A DNA stretch of 64,000 nucleotides, from NCBI RefSeq assembly GCF_020740795.1, contig NC_067285.1, positions 40,460,511 through 40,524,510 on the forward strand, given 5' to 3'. The DNA comes from Apus apus. Taxonomy: Eukaryota > Chordata > Aves > Apodiformes > Apodidae. This document shows, one piece after another, positions 38,501-51,300 of the stretch; position 1 is the first letter of the stretch; every line of letters begins with the position of its first letter. A program made the translations under genes and the position numbers. A model generated the notes under the pieces. That model was not told the DNA's origin and ran no database searches. It worked only from the letters and a program-made list of their open reading frames with translations.

Positions 38501-41500
38501 GAGTGTAAAGAAGTGTGCAAGGCATCGAAAAAAGCCCCCTTGTTTGCAGTGGGAAAAACGCTGGGGTTTCCAGTAAGTACTCTTTTTTTCGTTAGATTTT
38601 TGCTTTGGTGGGGAGGGCATCTAAAGCTCCTTTTGGTAGGAAGAGATAGTGGTCCAAAGTTTTGCTACATGTCGAACATTTGAGTTTAGAAAGTGACTGA
38701 AGTGTATGGGCTGTCGTGCCTACAGCACGAAGCTTAGAGCTGTGCCAAGTATCAGGGGTGTGTGTTGGCAATAGCTAAGTTAAGGGGCAGCTGAGCCTCG
38801 GGGCTTCTGCATGAGAAACTGAGAAGGTTCACCCCATCCCATCCTGTTGTTCTTGGAGTAGCTTTGGGAAGCACTGTGTCAAAATGCCTAGAAATCTTTG
38901 GGGAGGGTTGGGTTTTTAGTTTTTCTTAGCACTGGTGGGAGGGCTGTGTGACACCTTGCTCGCTCCACAGTCCCTGCCTTAATATGTGGATGTGCCAAAA
39001 AGCACATCCAGGCTGTTGTGTGCAAATTAAAATGCTGCTTTGCTGCTCCTGCTTGGCTTAACCCTGGTTGTTGAGACTCCCTCTCTTTCCAGCCCTCCTC
39101 TACAGTTGACTCCTTTCATTCTTGGGTAAAAATCAGCATGGCAGGTTGCTCTTACCTTGGCCTTGTCATTCCTCCACTGTCCTGTCCCTGTGCTGTCCCC
39201 TTATCAAATAACTTAATCACACTACTTAATAAAATGAAGCTATTCCTCTCACCTGCCTCTCTGCTAACACCTTGTACTTTTTCTTGGAAATAAACATTTT
39301 CAGGTGAGATGTACATCTAACAGAAAAGTAAAGTGAGATTTGTCTGGTGCCCCTGATGGGGCTGTTGATCCTCTCACAGCTTTGGGATTGCGCAGTGGTC
39401 TTTTCCCCCTTTCCCTTTCCTAGACTTCTCCAATAGCATTCCCCTAGAGCTGCTCATTTTGCACCTGCCCCGCTTCCAATTGACTCCTGTCTTTGCCTTC
39501 TAGCTTCCAGAAGTATTTTAGGCTTCAGCCAACCTTTCTCTAAGACTTAGGTTTCTTCATGGTTAAGCCTCAGGCCAGGACGTTGGTCCAGCCAAGGTCC
39601 CCCTTCCCAGGTTTTACTTATCTGAGAGAGTTCTGTGGTTCTAGTCCAGGTCAATGCACAGCTGGACATTGGGGTGACACTGTGCAAGTCAGGAGACAAC
39701 CTTGAGTAGATGGCCACAATCAGATATAACCCTTGGAAGAGCTGGAACATTAGCACTTTTGAGATGGTTCAGTGGAAAAAAAACCCCGACAAGGCACTTC
39801 TACTCAAGCTCAAAAGAGCTACAGGGAAGTGAGGTGGAAAACAATAAAATACTGGGAGGTGGTAGAAAGTATGGCAGCTTTGTGGACTTGCAGAGAGCCA
39901 GTGTCAATATTTGTGGTGTCACATCATTGTGCTGGGGAAGTCGCTGCACGTTTTTCAAGCTGCAGGTTTTGGGGTTAACTAAAAACAAGGCTGCATGATA
40001 GAAGTAGCCAAAATGCACCTATGGGTAGGGTACATGGAGAAGTGCCTGATCAGCAGAACTGGTCACATAACTGAGGAAAATGCAACCAGCATTTTGGGTG
40101 CTTCTGTGCCAGCTGTGGGAGAAAAGGCTGGTCTTTGTCCAGGCTTACTGGGCAGCAGGGGAGAGAAAAGGGAGGGAGGGAGGTGGTGGTGAGGAATTGT
40201 TCCCATGACCAGTGACTCTTCCGGTTTGTTTCCTTGTCAGCCTTCTAATGGCATCCAGCTGATTTAAGATGTGCTCAAGGTTTTAAAGGCAAATCATTTT
40301 GTGAGAGCCATTCACTGTGTAAGAAACCAGGTTAATTATTGGTGATCATCCTTTCTGTGTGCGTGTGAAGATCACTGCTCTCGATCCGTAGAGATCAGTT
40401 TTTTCTTTGCATGTGAATAATTTTAAGGTCAAATTCTATTGAAAAGAATGGAACCGTGAGCAATGAAGCAGTGCTAGAGCTTGCTGAAGTTGCTGCTCCA
40501 AGCTTAATAGTGGTGACTTGGCTATTTGCTCTTCCTAACATGTTGTTTCCTGACAGATGGGAGGAAGCTTAAGTGTACATCCAGCTATTCAGGTGCCAAT
40601 GTACATGAACTCCTCTGCATCTTTCAAAATTGTTTTGAAATTACATTGGCATAGGTGGTAGAGTCAGTTAGAGGTATTAGTAAATCACATAAAAGCAGAT
40701 TTCAAGGTGTGGCCAATGGTTCCTGCACTCTTCTCAGAGGCAAAGAAGCAACACTATTATAGTGGCAGGCAGCAATCTCTCCCTTATATACCAGCTCATG
40801 TCTGTACAGAAGTTCCTTGGCTGCTCTGGCTTTCAGGTACATTTTTGCCAGGATGGATGTCACCCAAAGGACAATGGGCATGTGGGATTCTTCCCACTGC
40901 TCTCAGTGAGCTGATGATCAGGCACTGTTAGAAGCCCCAGCTGCTTGCCTGAAGCTCATTTTGGTACTGCACTCCGGGTTTAGATGTTGTGCAATAATTT
41001 CCTCTGTTTTTTATGTTGTAGACCATGTATTTTTACCCTAAACTTCTCATTTGTCCCCATACAATTTTTTTATAAGTTGTTCACTTGTGACTTTATGTCT
41101 TTATGTGACTTTGTGACTATGGAAACTTTATGTAACCTCTTCCAAAAAAGCAGCTCAGTAGCGTAGGGTCACTTCCACAGAAGCTTGGCACTTACTCTTT
41201 AGCTAGGCATGAGCCTTTCAAGCTTTCCTTTCTTTTCTAAATTGATTTTTCTGAAGCCTACGTGTCATTAGGACTGTGGACAACAAAGCACTTTTCAGAT
41301 GTCTTTGACCAGGCTGTATCCCATGCAGCCTGAAGTCAGATTCGAGTCCATCTCCTGCTGTAAGGCAGGATGGACCCCAAGTGCTGTTAGGCAGGTTCCT
41401 CTGTCGCTGTGTGCAGGGAAGAGAGAAAGAGAAGTGGAATAATCAGCTTCCAATGCAGTCCTTGGAGATTTTGCCACTTTCCACGACGTTGATTTTTTTT

Positions 41501-42092
41501 CCAGCCATCTGTGTGATGCCACTTTTTTGGGCTGAGACTAAGGTTTTTTCCAGTGCAGTATCAGTTGTCAGTCTTGACTCTCTGAGCCTCTTCAACTGCT
41601 TTCCTCAGTCTGCCTTTTCTTCTAGTACCTGAGGGGGAACGAAAGGAGCCAAGTCTCCATAATTAAGTTTACTGAAGAATGCATTGTTGGAGTCTCATGG
41701 GTCTGGCTTCTTGCCTACACAATGTGCTGGAATCACTGCATAGTGATCTGTAAATTATATTGCTACATCACTTTAATTATAGTCTTCTTCTCTCTTTAAT
41801 ATTTCAGCTGCTTGCTCTGTGTGCTGCAGGACTGCCAATGATCAACACTTCTCCTTCCTTTGTCTAGTTTTATGAATCTGGTTCAGGGTGGTTTGCTGAG
41901 TCACTTTTTTTTTTTTTGGTGACCCTGGGCAATGCTTTATCCATAATATACACATGAATCCAAACAGTAAATGGGTTGCAGTCTCAGTCTACTAACACAT
42001 GAAGCATAATCAGGGGGTTGTACAGTAGTCCTAAATCTACTTGAGGAGCTCCTGGTATATGTAGTACTTGGGATTTAAGGTCCTGTGATATA

Positions 42093-42174
42093 CTTGATGT
42101 GGTGGTGTTAGGTTAGAGGATGGACTTGATGATCTCAGAGGTCTCTTCCAGCCTGAATAATTCTGTGATTCTGG
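42093..42174 (+). mobile_element. CR1 LINE 3' tail
   Basis: A short CR1 end with 'gatggacttgatgatctcag' and 'aataattctgtgattctgg', in RASSF6 intron 1 about 200 bases before the start-codon exon. Confidence 0.7.
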
Positions 42175-42389
42175 CATGACTTAGGACTTTTTTTAGTAGG
42201 AGTGGGAATTATTTAGGTATTATGGTTAAGTATAAAGTAGCAAAAATGTGGTTAGCCCTTAGCTGGAGTGTCTGAGCCTGTTTCACTTGGCTAACTAAGG
42301 CTTTGATTTTTTGTTTACCATTTAGTCTTAGTGGCATTAGTGGATATAACTTTTTTAACCTTTTGTTTAGATTCATCTCTTCTGAATAA

Positions 42390-45300
42390 ATGAAGAAAGT
42401 GACTATGAAAGCACAGCATCTACCTTCTGTTTCCATCAATGAGGAGAAGTTCATAACAAGGTAAATTATTTGAAGAAAAAAATATTTCATGACTTTGCTG
42501 CTTTTTTTTGCCAAGTTGCTCCATGTTTCTTTCTTAGCAGGGGATCCTGTGGAGGGCTGAGCCTCTAACAGCAGCAATTCTTGCAACTTGCTTTTTATGA
42601 AATGTCTACAGAAAACAGGTGCCTTTTCTTTGGATTTTGAAGCATAGAGCATTAAACCTTTTTGGTTTGTGGATTTTGCTCCTAAGGCAGACCAGCACTT
42701 TGGGAGGATACTGAAATAAAATTGTAAGTTAGGGAAGACCTCCCCGTTTTTGAAATCTACTGGAACTGAAAATAAGTGGCAGTGTTTAACTTGAGCTCTA
42801 CTGGTTTGAGGCTTGTGGTTTGGTCTCTTGTCCCAGATGGCAGGGTTTCTTCACAAGCAGATCTGTTGGGCTGCCAGCACCATTCTGTGCTGAGTGCAAG
42901 TGGTTCCTTAACCTACTTCTAGAAAGCTTGGGGTCGCACTCAAACTGTATTTCCTGGGATGCTTTTCCACAGTTAAATCTCGCTGGTAGGAATTTTTCTG
43001 ATGTTGTAATAAGCCCTGAGCCTTCTGGAATATATAGATCCATCCCCTCTTTTTAGGGGATTAATTCTTCCCTTGTTGACCAGAGCACAGGTGCTGGAAG
43101 AGGGGGCTCTTCTCACTTCATTTCCATCCCTCTTGATGTTCCTGGGGGAAGAGGATAAGTGTCAATACACCTGGGGATGGGGCCTAGGATGGAATTTCTC
43201 ATGGTGCAGTAGGTGTTTCCACCTGAATTCCTGTACTTTTGTATGTGACATGAGCAGTGCCAAGATTTCTCCCTTCTTAGGGAGCTTTGCCTTCTTAGGG
43301 AGTCTGAGCTTTGCCCAAAGCACACGGGCAATAAAGGTGTCCCTCCCTTTCTCCTCAAGAGTTGTTCCTTTTGTGCAGCTGCTGATCTGGGACAGAGTGC
43401 TTCTGTGTCAGAGGTAATGAATCTGGGTGAACTTTCACATACTTGGCACACAAAAGCATTTGGGCATGTACCAAATGAGCCAATGTCTCTGGGCTTCTGT
43501 GCACCTCTGTGTTTGCCTGTTGAAGTGGTGAGACGTGGGTCCTGGTCAAGACCCTTCTGCATTACAGTCACGGTGGGAAGTACTGTTCAGGTTGCTGTGC
43601 AAGAAAACAAGTGTTTCAGGAGTCACTGACGTGTTCCCTGGGCACTCAGGCTTGCTTCTAGTGCCACTTCCAGGCTATTGTCCCTCATCTATACTGTGGA
43701 TCTGCTGCTACATGACTCCTCTTCCAGTTGTGTCATGCAGGTCTTGCTGACAGGGCAGGCCTGCTGCTGGGGCATGGCACAGGGGCTGGATGGGAAGGCT
43801 GCCCAAAGCAGGTGGGATGATTTGGTTGGCTGAACTATTGCATCTTGAAGCAGAGCTGCCATAAATATCTGTGGATAAATGTGCAGGGCTCGGGGAGAAG
43901 AAGGCACAGGTGAATTGTCCTGGGTTAGTGCTTTGAGCAAACACCATCTAGGCTCTGTTGTGGTTTATCATTGGGACACTTGACCTTGCAGCTCCCTCGT
44001 ATCCAGCCTTCATTACTGAAGAAAGTGGTGAATCTGCAGTAAATGTTACCTTTTAGGGGTTTGCCTCTAAGTTGTTCTACCAGTTACTTGGCTTTGGTTT
44101 CCAGTCTTGTGAGGAGCAGTTTTGCAACACAGCAGGGCTGCTGACTTTCTGGCAGTGTAACTCTTCAGAGATGACCTTGTGGCCAGGGCAGTCTTTGGGC
44201 CTTTGTAGTGAAGATGTGTTACAGCAAGAGTCATTCTGGAGCTAGCAGGCTGGGGCATGTGGGACTCCTTTCTGGGGCAAAAAGAAGAATTCTTTTCTTT
44301 TCTGATGTCTCTCCTCTACACAAGGACAAACAAGTCAGTGAGAGCTGCAGTTAAACATCTCCCTCAGGGCTTTCCTGATGGCTTGTGTGGTTCACCACCC
44401 TTGGTTGCACTAAGGCAAGACTGAAACCTGAAAGATTTATTTCTGCAAATTTCTGTGGAAGTTAATGGGAAGTTTTTCTAGACGAGGCAAGAAGCTAAGT
44501 GAAAAATCTTCAGAGCTTACTCTGAGAAACAGACTCTGCCTCAGAGATGACCATTACCACATGACTTAGTGCTTTTAGCCTATGGTTTTATTTGCCTTTG
44601 CAGCCAACATGGACTGAGACCAATAGTTGGACCTCAGCATGACCCAGGTCCTTATGTCTTCCTACTCTGTCTTCAGGCAGCTGATCTCCCCAGTGTTCTG
44701 CCTGGAAAAAGCTTGCAAAATAACAGCTGTCAATAAAATTATTGTCCAAGGTATTAGGCTGCAAAATAGAAAGAGACTTGTGAGGTACTTAAAACATAAG
44801 CAGGATCAGCAGGTCTATTGCAACACCTGTCAAACAAAACCAGGTCTCTCCTACTTGCATGCTAAACTTAAATTACATCTGGATTTTGCCTGTGTATGAG
44901 GCCAAGACTTGCCTAATCTTGAGTGCCTTTAGCCAGCATGATCAAAATTTCACTTGTATCTGATTCATATAAAAGTCTATTAAAACTTTTCCTTCTGGTG
45001 GGATGACCTGAATACAATCCCTCATAGCTCACAAGACCAAGAACCTGTTCCAACACAGGGGAAAGAGAGACCTTGACCACCTGTATTGCTAAGTTTTGAA
45101 ATCTAAGTCAGTGGAAGTCACTGTTGAAAAGGCTGTGTTGGAGCCCAGCACTTTGTTGATAGAGCCATGTGAAAGTATTTTTTGGAGAACAGCAGTAAGT
45201 TAAAGAAATAAACAGTTTACCTCCAGAGTGTTACAAGGGAATGCAGTTGACCTTGCTGAGTTGAGTGGTGCAGCCCTTGGCCTAATGTTACCTGCTGAGG

Positions 45301-48300
45301 AAAAGCCTTGTTTTTTTTCCCTTCTCACCAAGGGAGAAGGCCCACCAAGCAACAGGATGCTGCCAAGCTCAGTTGATGAAGTGGAGCAAGGGAGGGGAAA
45401 AGCTCTTTCCTCTGGGGGAAGAACAAGCCTGTGGACCAGTACAGGCTGGGGGCTGAGCTGCTGGAGAGCAGTGTAGGAGAAAGGGACCTGGGGGTCCTGG
45501 TGGACAGGAGGATGACCATGAGCCAGCAATGTGCCCTTGTGGCCAAGAAGGCCAATGGCATCCTGGGGTGCATTAGAAAGGGTGTGGTTAGTCAGTCAAG
45601 AGAGGTTCTCCTCCCCCTCTATTCTGCCCTGGTGAGGCCACATCTGGAATACTGTGTCCAGTTCTGGGCCCCTCAGTTCAAGCAGGGAACTGCTTGAGAG
45701 TGTCCAGGGCAGAGCCACAGAGATGATGGAGAGGAACATCTCCCTGATGAGGAAAGGCTGAGGGAGCTGGGTCTCTTGAGCTTGGAGAAGAGGAGACTGA
45801 GGGGTGACCTCATCAGTGTTTACAAGTATGTAAAGGGTGAGTGTCAGGAGGACAGAGCCAGGCTTTGTTCAGTGATGTCCAGTGATAGGACAAGGGGCAG
45901 TGGGTGCAAACTGGAGCATAGAAGGTTCCACATAAACATCAGAAAAAACTTCTTTCCTGTGAGAGTGACAGAGCCCTGGGACAGGCTGCCCAGACAGGTT
46001 GTGGAGTCTCCTTCTCCGGAGACATTCCGAACCCACCTGGATCCTGTGATGTGCTCTGGGTGACCCTGCTCTGGCAGGGGGGCTCGAGTGGATGATCTTT
46101 CGAGGTCCCTTCCAACCCTTAAGATTCTGTGAAAGGTACTGGGAGAAGCTTTTTCACTCGCACGCCTCTGTGCCCCTGTGTGAGCACAGTGTGTGCACCT
46201 CAGCTGGTCTCCTGCTCCCCACCTGCCCTCCCCAGCAGGTCAGCAGCCCAGCCTGGGGAAGGCCAGGGTCCTGCTGGCAGCTCTTAGTGTTGGGCAGCAC
46301 TGCCCATCAGTCCCACCAGGCACTCTGCTTCAGCCTGGTGTCAGGTGTCTGCCCTGATGTCTCTACCCTGGGTATTATCTGCTTGCATGGTCTTGAATGG
46401 TTTCAGCAGATCTCTGTGGAACTTGCTGTGAGAAGAGTTTGCAACTGCTGTCCATTTTGCCTTTGGCTGGCTGCTACATCATCTCTTTCTAGACAAAACC
46501 ATGGAAATAATAGTTTAGAAACAAACTAGTTGCCTTCACTCACCACTTGCTGCAAGGCAGCAGGTGAAACCATCATGATTGGTAGTCATCTAGGTGCTTA
46601 AACATTGTTGATGAGGAAGAATTTGTGTGCTTCCATGCAGTTGTTGTCCATGCTTAATTATCTCTGCTGGTGAAAATTGCTTTTCTGAATTACAATCTAA
46701 ACAATCTTTGCTGCTTAATTGGTGTGGGGGAAGAGTGTTTCATCCCTGGTGGTCCTGAAATACCTGTCTCTTAATCCTGTCTTTTTTTTTTGGTCCTCCT
46801 CAGCCTGAGCTGCAACTTGTTTTTTGTCTCCACGGTTCGTGCCACTTCTCACTCCCCCTGCTCTTCTGTGGACCCTTTCAACTTGGGGGTTGTGTGTGTG
46901 TGTGTCCTCCTTCAAAAGCAGTGCTGGGAAGGCAGAGCCCTGGGGCCAGGTTCTGCCTTGGGCTGTGACTTGAGCAGCCTGACTCTGACCAGGATGTTCC
47001 CACCTGGATCCACCAGCCTGGCACTGCCGGCTCGGGACTAGCAGCTGCTGAGCAGGAGGAACCAGGAGGTGCTTTTCCACAACAGGAAAGCCATCACCCC
47101 CCAGTTTGTGTTTGTGCAACGTGGCATTTATTGCTGCGTGCCCGTGCCTGGGGGCTGTTAGGGCAGGTCAGAGCCCTGGGCTGGCAGCAGCATCGCTCCT
47201 GTTGGCTCAGCTGGGAGCAGGGTTTGCTCTGGCGCTCGGTGCAGAGCTCCCTGCAAAACCTCCCCTGCTCCCCTGCAAAACCTGCCCTGCTCCCCGAGCT
47301 GTGACTCGAGCCTGGGACGCTGCAGGAACGCTGGCTGTGCACCCTCGGGCTGCTCAGCACCTCAGGACGTGGAGTAGCCCTGTCTGTAGCCATCTCCCAG
47401 GAGGCTTGGAAATCGCATCGTTACAATTCAGTAGATGAAGTTATTTCTCTGCCAACCAAGTTGCCAAAGGGAGGAGGAGGCCTGGAAACTGGGATGTGTT
47501 GCACCTCTGACGTGGTGTTTTTGGAATGCCATCAAATCGGCACCGTTTTCTGAAGCCCTCTTCTCCTGCAGTGAGTTTCTCAAGGATGGAGACAGGCAGA
47601 GCTGCCATCCCTGGTGGTGGGTCTGAAACACTGAGTGTTAAACATCATCAACACCAGTGTGCCTCACCTTGCCTTCCTGCCCTATTCAGAGCAGAATGTC
47701 CTGCTGCTTTTCTTAATTACAGCATGAGTTGCTGTTTGGAATCTGAGATATGATGGGTAGGTTTAAAATCCTTGCTTGTTGGCAGAGGTTGGCTTCATAT
47801 CCATCCTTTGAGCAAAGGCTTAGCGAGGAGCTGTTATGTTTGGAGCAGAAGGAAACAAATGTTTTGTCTGGGCATTCTGCAGGTATCTTGAAACAAGAAG
47901 AGGATCTGTAAAAATATCAAGACCCCCTGGAAACCCTCAGGAGGGGAAAACAAATTGTAACCTAACTAGAATTAGCTGCAACATCTGTGGATGGGAGTGT
48001 TCTTCCTCTTTGCTTCCCCCCCATGACCATAAGAGAAGTCCAAAGTACAAGTTGTTCTGGAGGAGTGTTACTAACGTCACACCAGCCTGTGACTAATTTC
48101 ATCTGTCTATCAGTCTTTAAAGAAGTGACTTACAAGCGACCTAGTACCCTGACCAAATTTTACTCCCTGAATTTATTAATCATTAACCAACCCGTACAAA
48201 GATGCAGTGGGTGATGGAGTTTCCCTTCTGCCTAACACTTGGATTTTGCAGTGATAGATACGTTTAAAAATGACTCTTTTCATTGTGATCTTTTATTCTA

Positions 48301-51300
48301 GAGAGCAGCTCAGTTCTCTTCTGAAGACCTATAACTCTTACTATTCTGATCAAGAAAATCTGCAGCTGTCACACAGTCAGGTAAGGTTCTACACAAAAAT
48401 ACCAAAAAACACAGTGTAATAGTAGGAATAATGGGAGGTGATGGTCAGTGCAGCTGGACAGAGCAGTGTGGGGTATCTGTTGTGTGTCCCTGCATGAGAT
48501 GGAATACAGTGCTGTAATAGAAACACCACAGCAGCTGCTGGAGTCAAGTGCTGTCAGGAGAAGGGAACTGAAATAGGTCTGTTCAGAATAATGGGAGTTT
48601 CCAATTTTCAGCTGTGTCATCTTCTTGCCATCCCATTCCTTAGCTTGTTACAGGAAACCATCCTTTGGGTTGGTCTCTCAGGTCTCCTGCTGTTAGCTGG
48701 GAGGGAGCAGCACTGCAGATATTTTGGTGGGGTGCAGTTCCTCCCCATCCCCTCAGCTTGAACCTGCCCTCGGTAATGGCAGGACTGGGGTCAAGGAGGG
48801 ACTGTTGCTGTCCTCAGATGTGAACCTCTAGGACAGAGACAATACTCACAAGCATTGCCCCAGGAATGCCTCCTCTGTTGGGACCAGAAGGGACTGTGGA
48901 GCTGAAGGGTGGATGAAAGCATCAACTGTGTCTCATCCCACAGAGTTTAGAGCTCTGAGCTTCCTTCTCCTCACAAGCTGCCTTTCTGTTGTTTTGCTGG
49001 TATTGAGACCCAAAGGGAAATGAGAGAAATTGAGAGCAAAAATGGGCTGAAAATGGGCAGTCCTCACTTCTGTCCCAGCTCATTCTGCAGTGACAGAGTT
49101 TGATGACAGCGAGTTTTGGACTGATGCAGGGCCCTGCATCAACCAAGATGATTAATTGCTTCTCCTGCCTTCACCAGCAGTTGTTCTTCCCCTTTCCCAC
49201 CTTCTTAGCATCCTGCTTTCTGCAGAGCTAGTCATTCAAGTAGAGCAAAGAGGATTAGACTAGTAGTTGTATGGAATTACAGACATGTTGGTTGGAAAAC
49301 CTCCTGTTCAAAGTCAGACTAATGCTGACAGGAGGTCAGGACAGCTGCAGTTTGAGCTACCTGTCTTGGAAATGGCTTAAGTCTGAAGAGGACACAGCAT
49401 CTCTAAGTGACTTGTTCCAGGGCTGTGTCAGCCTCAGATTTCATCATGCTCCTGTTACTTGGAGGGGAAATCAGCTGTTATTGCTTGGTTATTATGCAGC
49501 ACTCCTTCCTTTTTTTTTTTTTTTTCCAGCAAGAAGGAAGCAAACCATTTATTGAAGGGATCTTGTCAATATTTTGGGGAGTACGACATCCTATCCAATT
49601 AAAAATTCAGGATGAGAAGCAGATACCCTCTTTTGTGACCTTGAAGTCAACGGAGAGCGTGGCTTCATTTCCTAATAAAAGGTAATTAATGTGTTTCTCT
49701 CCATTGCTTCCATGCATATGGCTGGTTATAAATCCCAGATTTCCCAAAGGCTGTGGTGGTCACTTGCACAGTGGTGTTGTGTAACTGGGGTGGTCTTTCA
49801 ACAGCTTCTGCTGGGCAAAAAGGTGCATCTTTATTGCATCTTTTTCTGACTTCCAGCTGAAGAAGAGTTGAGAAGGTGGAGGAGGTTGCTCTTGTCTATA
49901 CTGACTATTCCCATGCAAGTACTGGGGAATTTATGTATATAAAAACTTAAAAAAACCAACAATCGACCAACAAACCACAGACCAAAAAAACCACACACAT
50001 GTATGGACACCTAAAAACACTGGTAGCCCTTGAAAGATCTCATGTTCTACAGCATGAAGCAAAAAGCTGGTAGGTTAGTGCTAAGTGATTGTCTATTGCA
50101 GGTTAACATCCCAGGTCTTCAGGTGTGACACCATTGCCTCTCAGGGCAGAGTCCAAGCCAGGGAACAAGAACTGTCCCTGAAAAATCTGATGTTAAAACC
50201 CTTTAGAGACACACACAGAGCAGCTGCTCCTTCAGGCTGCAGCCTGTGACCTGTCCTAGCTGGGAGCATGGTGCTGGTCTGGCTCCTGCCAGATTTGCAG
50301 TCTCTCTGTCAACTCTTGTGTCAGTTCTCAGAGTATTTCCCCTGTTCAGAACACACTTTCCCAAGCCTTGGTTGGTGACTTTTGAAATGAATCTGATGAT
50401 CTGAAGCCAAGCCAAGTGTAGTGTGGATGCAGAGCCAATGTGCACCCTTAATGACTGCCTGAGAAATCCTGTATTTCAGAGCTCCTTTCCTTAATTATCC
50501 ATTGTCTTAGATTGCATGTGGCAGATGTTTCTACTATGGTGGCAGCTGTGGAGTTCAGTAGAGTCAGGGACAGCCTTTTCCTCCCTGTCTCATGCTGCTG
50601 AAGTTCAGGGGTGTAACCTGACAGGAATAACCAGGGAAGAGCTCCAGTCTGAGGCAGATCTGGCTCTCTTGGCTTTGCCCAGGTCCACTGCTATGGGTGC
50701 CCGTGGCCTGTAGGACAGGGTCCAGCCTGGCAGTTAAGGTTCTGCTTTGCCTTTTATGTCTCAAGAAACTTATGTCTGGTGGAGATCTGAATCTTAAAGT
50801 AAATCTTAATTCATGATCACAGAACTGTGAAGCTGCCCTGACATGCTTTAAGGTATGCAGAGCAGCTCGACTGTTTGTTCTTAAATGAACTTTTAAAAAT
50901 GCACAGGACACGACTGAGTTCATCATTTGGCATGTGCTTTGGAGTTAGTTTAATACTGTTTTGAATATTTATATGTGTAGGAAATGAATTTTTAATATTT
51001 TCCTACCAATTGGTTTATTCTTAGAGCAGTAACTGACCAAAGACTTTCTGCTAGAGCGTTAATGCAATGAATTATGGCAATAGTGATATAAAGAAAGTTG
51101 GGGCTTATAACACGCTGGATTGAATTCTCTGAACTGGTCATCTAGGCTTTCATGACCCTGTGTAACAGGCATGATGTGTCCTGTGACTATTTAAACCCAA
51201 GTGTGTGTGTGTTCTATATTCCTGCCTGGTACCCTGATCAATCCAGAGCGTTGCTATAAAATAGTGAAGGAAATACTGCAAATGATTTAAGGGACATCGT

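Noticed and set aside
37808-38620. Long minus-strand open frame (270 aa) over the CpG-rich region
   Set aside because: High GC and few stop codons explain it; no domain, splice framework or signal is visible, and several overlapping frames are equally open.
46715-47440. GC-rich patch with several frames in RASSF6 intron 2
   Set aside because: Looked at as a nested gene, but no frame shows a recognised domain or consistent splice sites.
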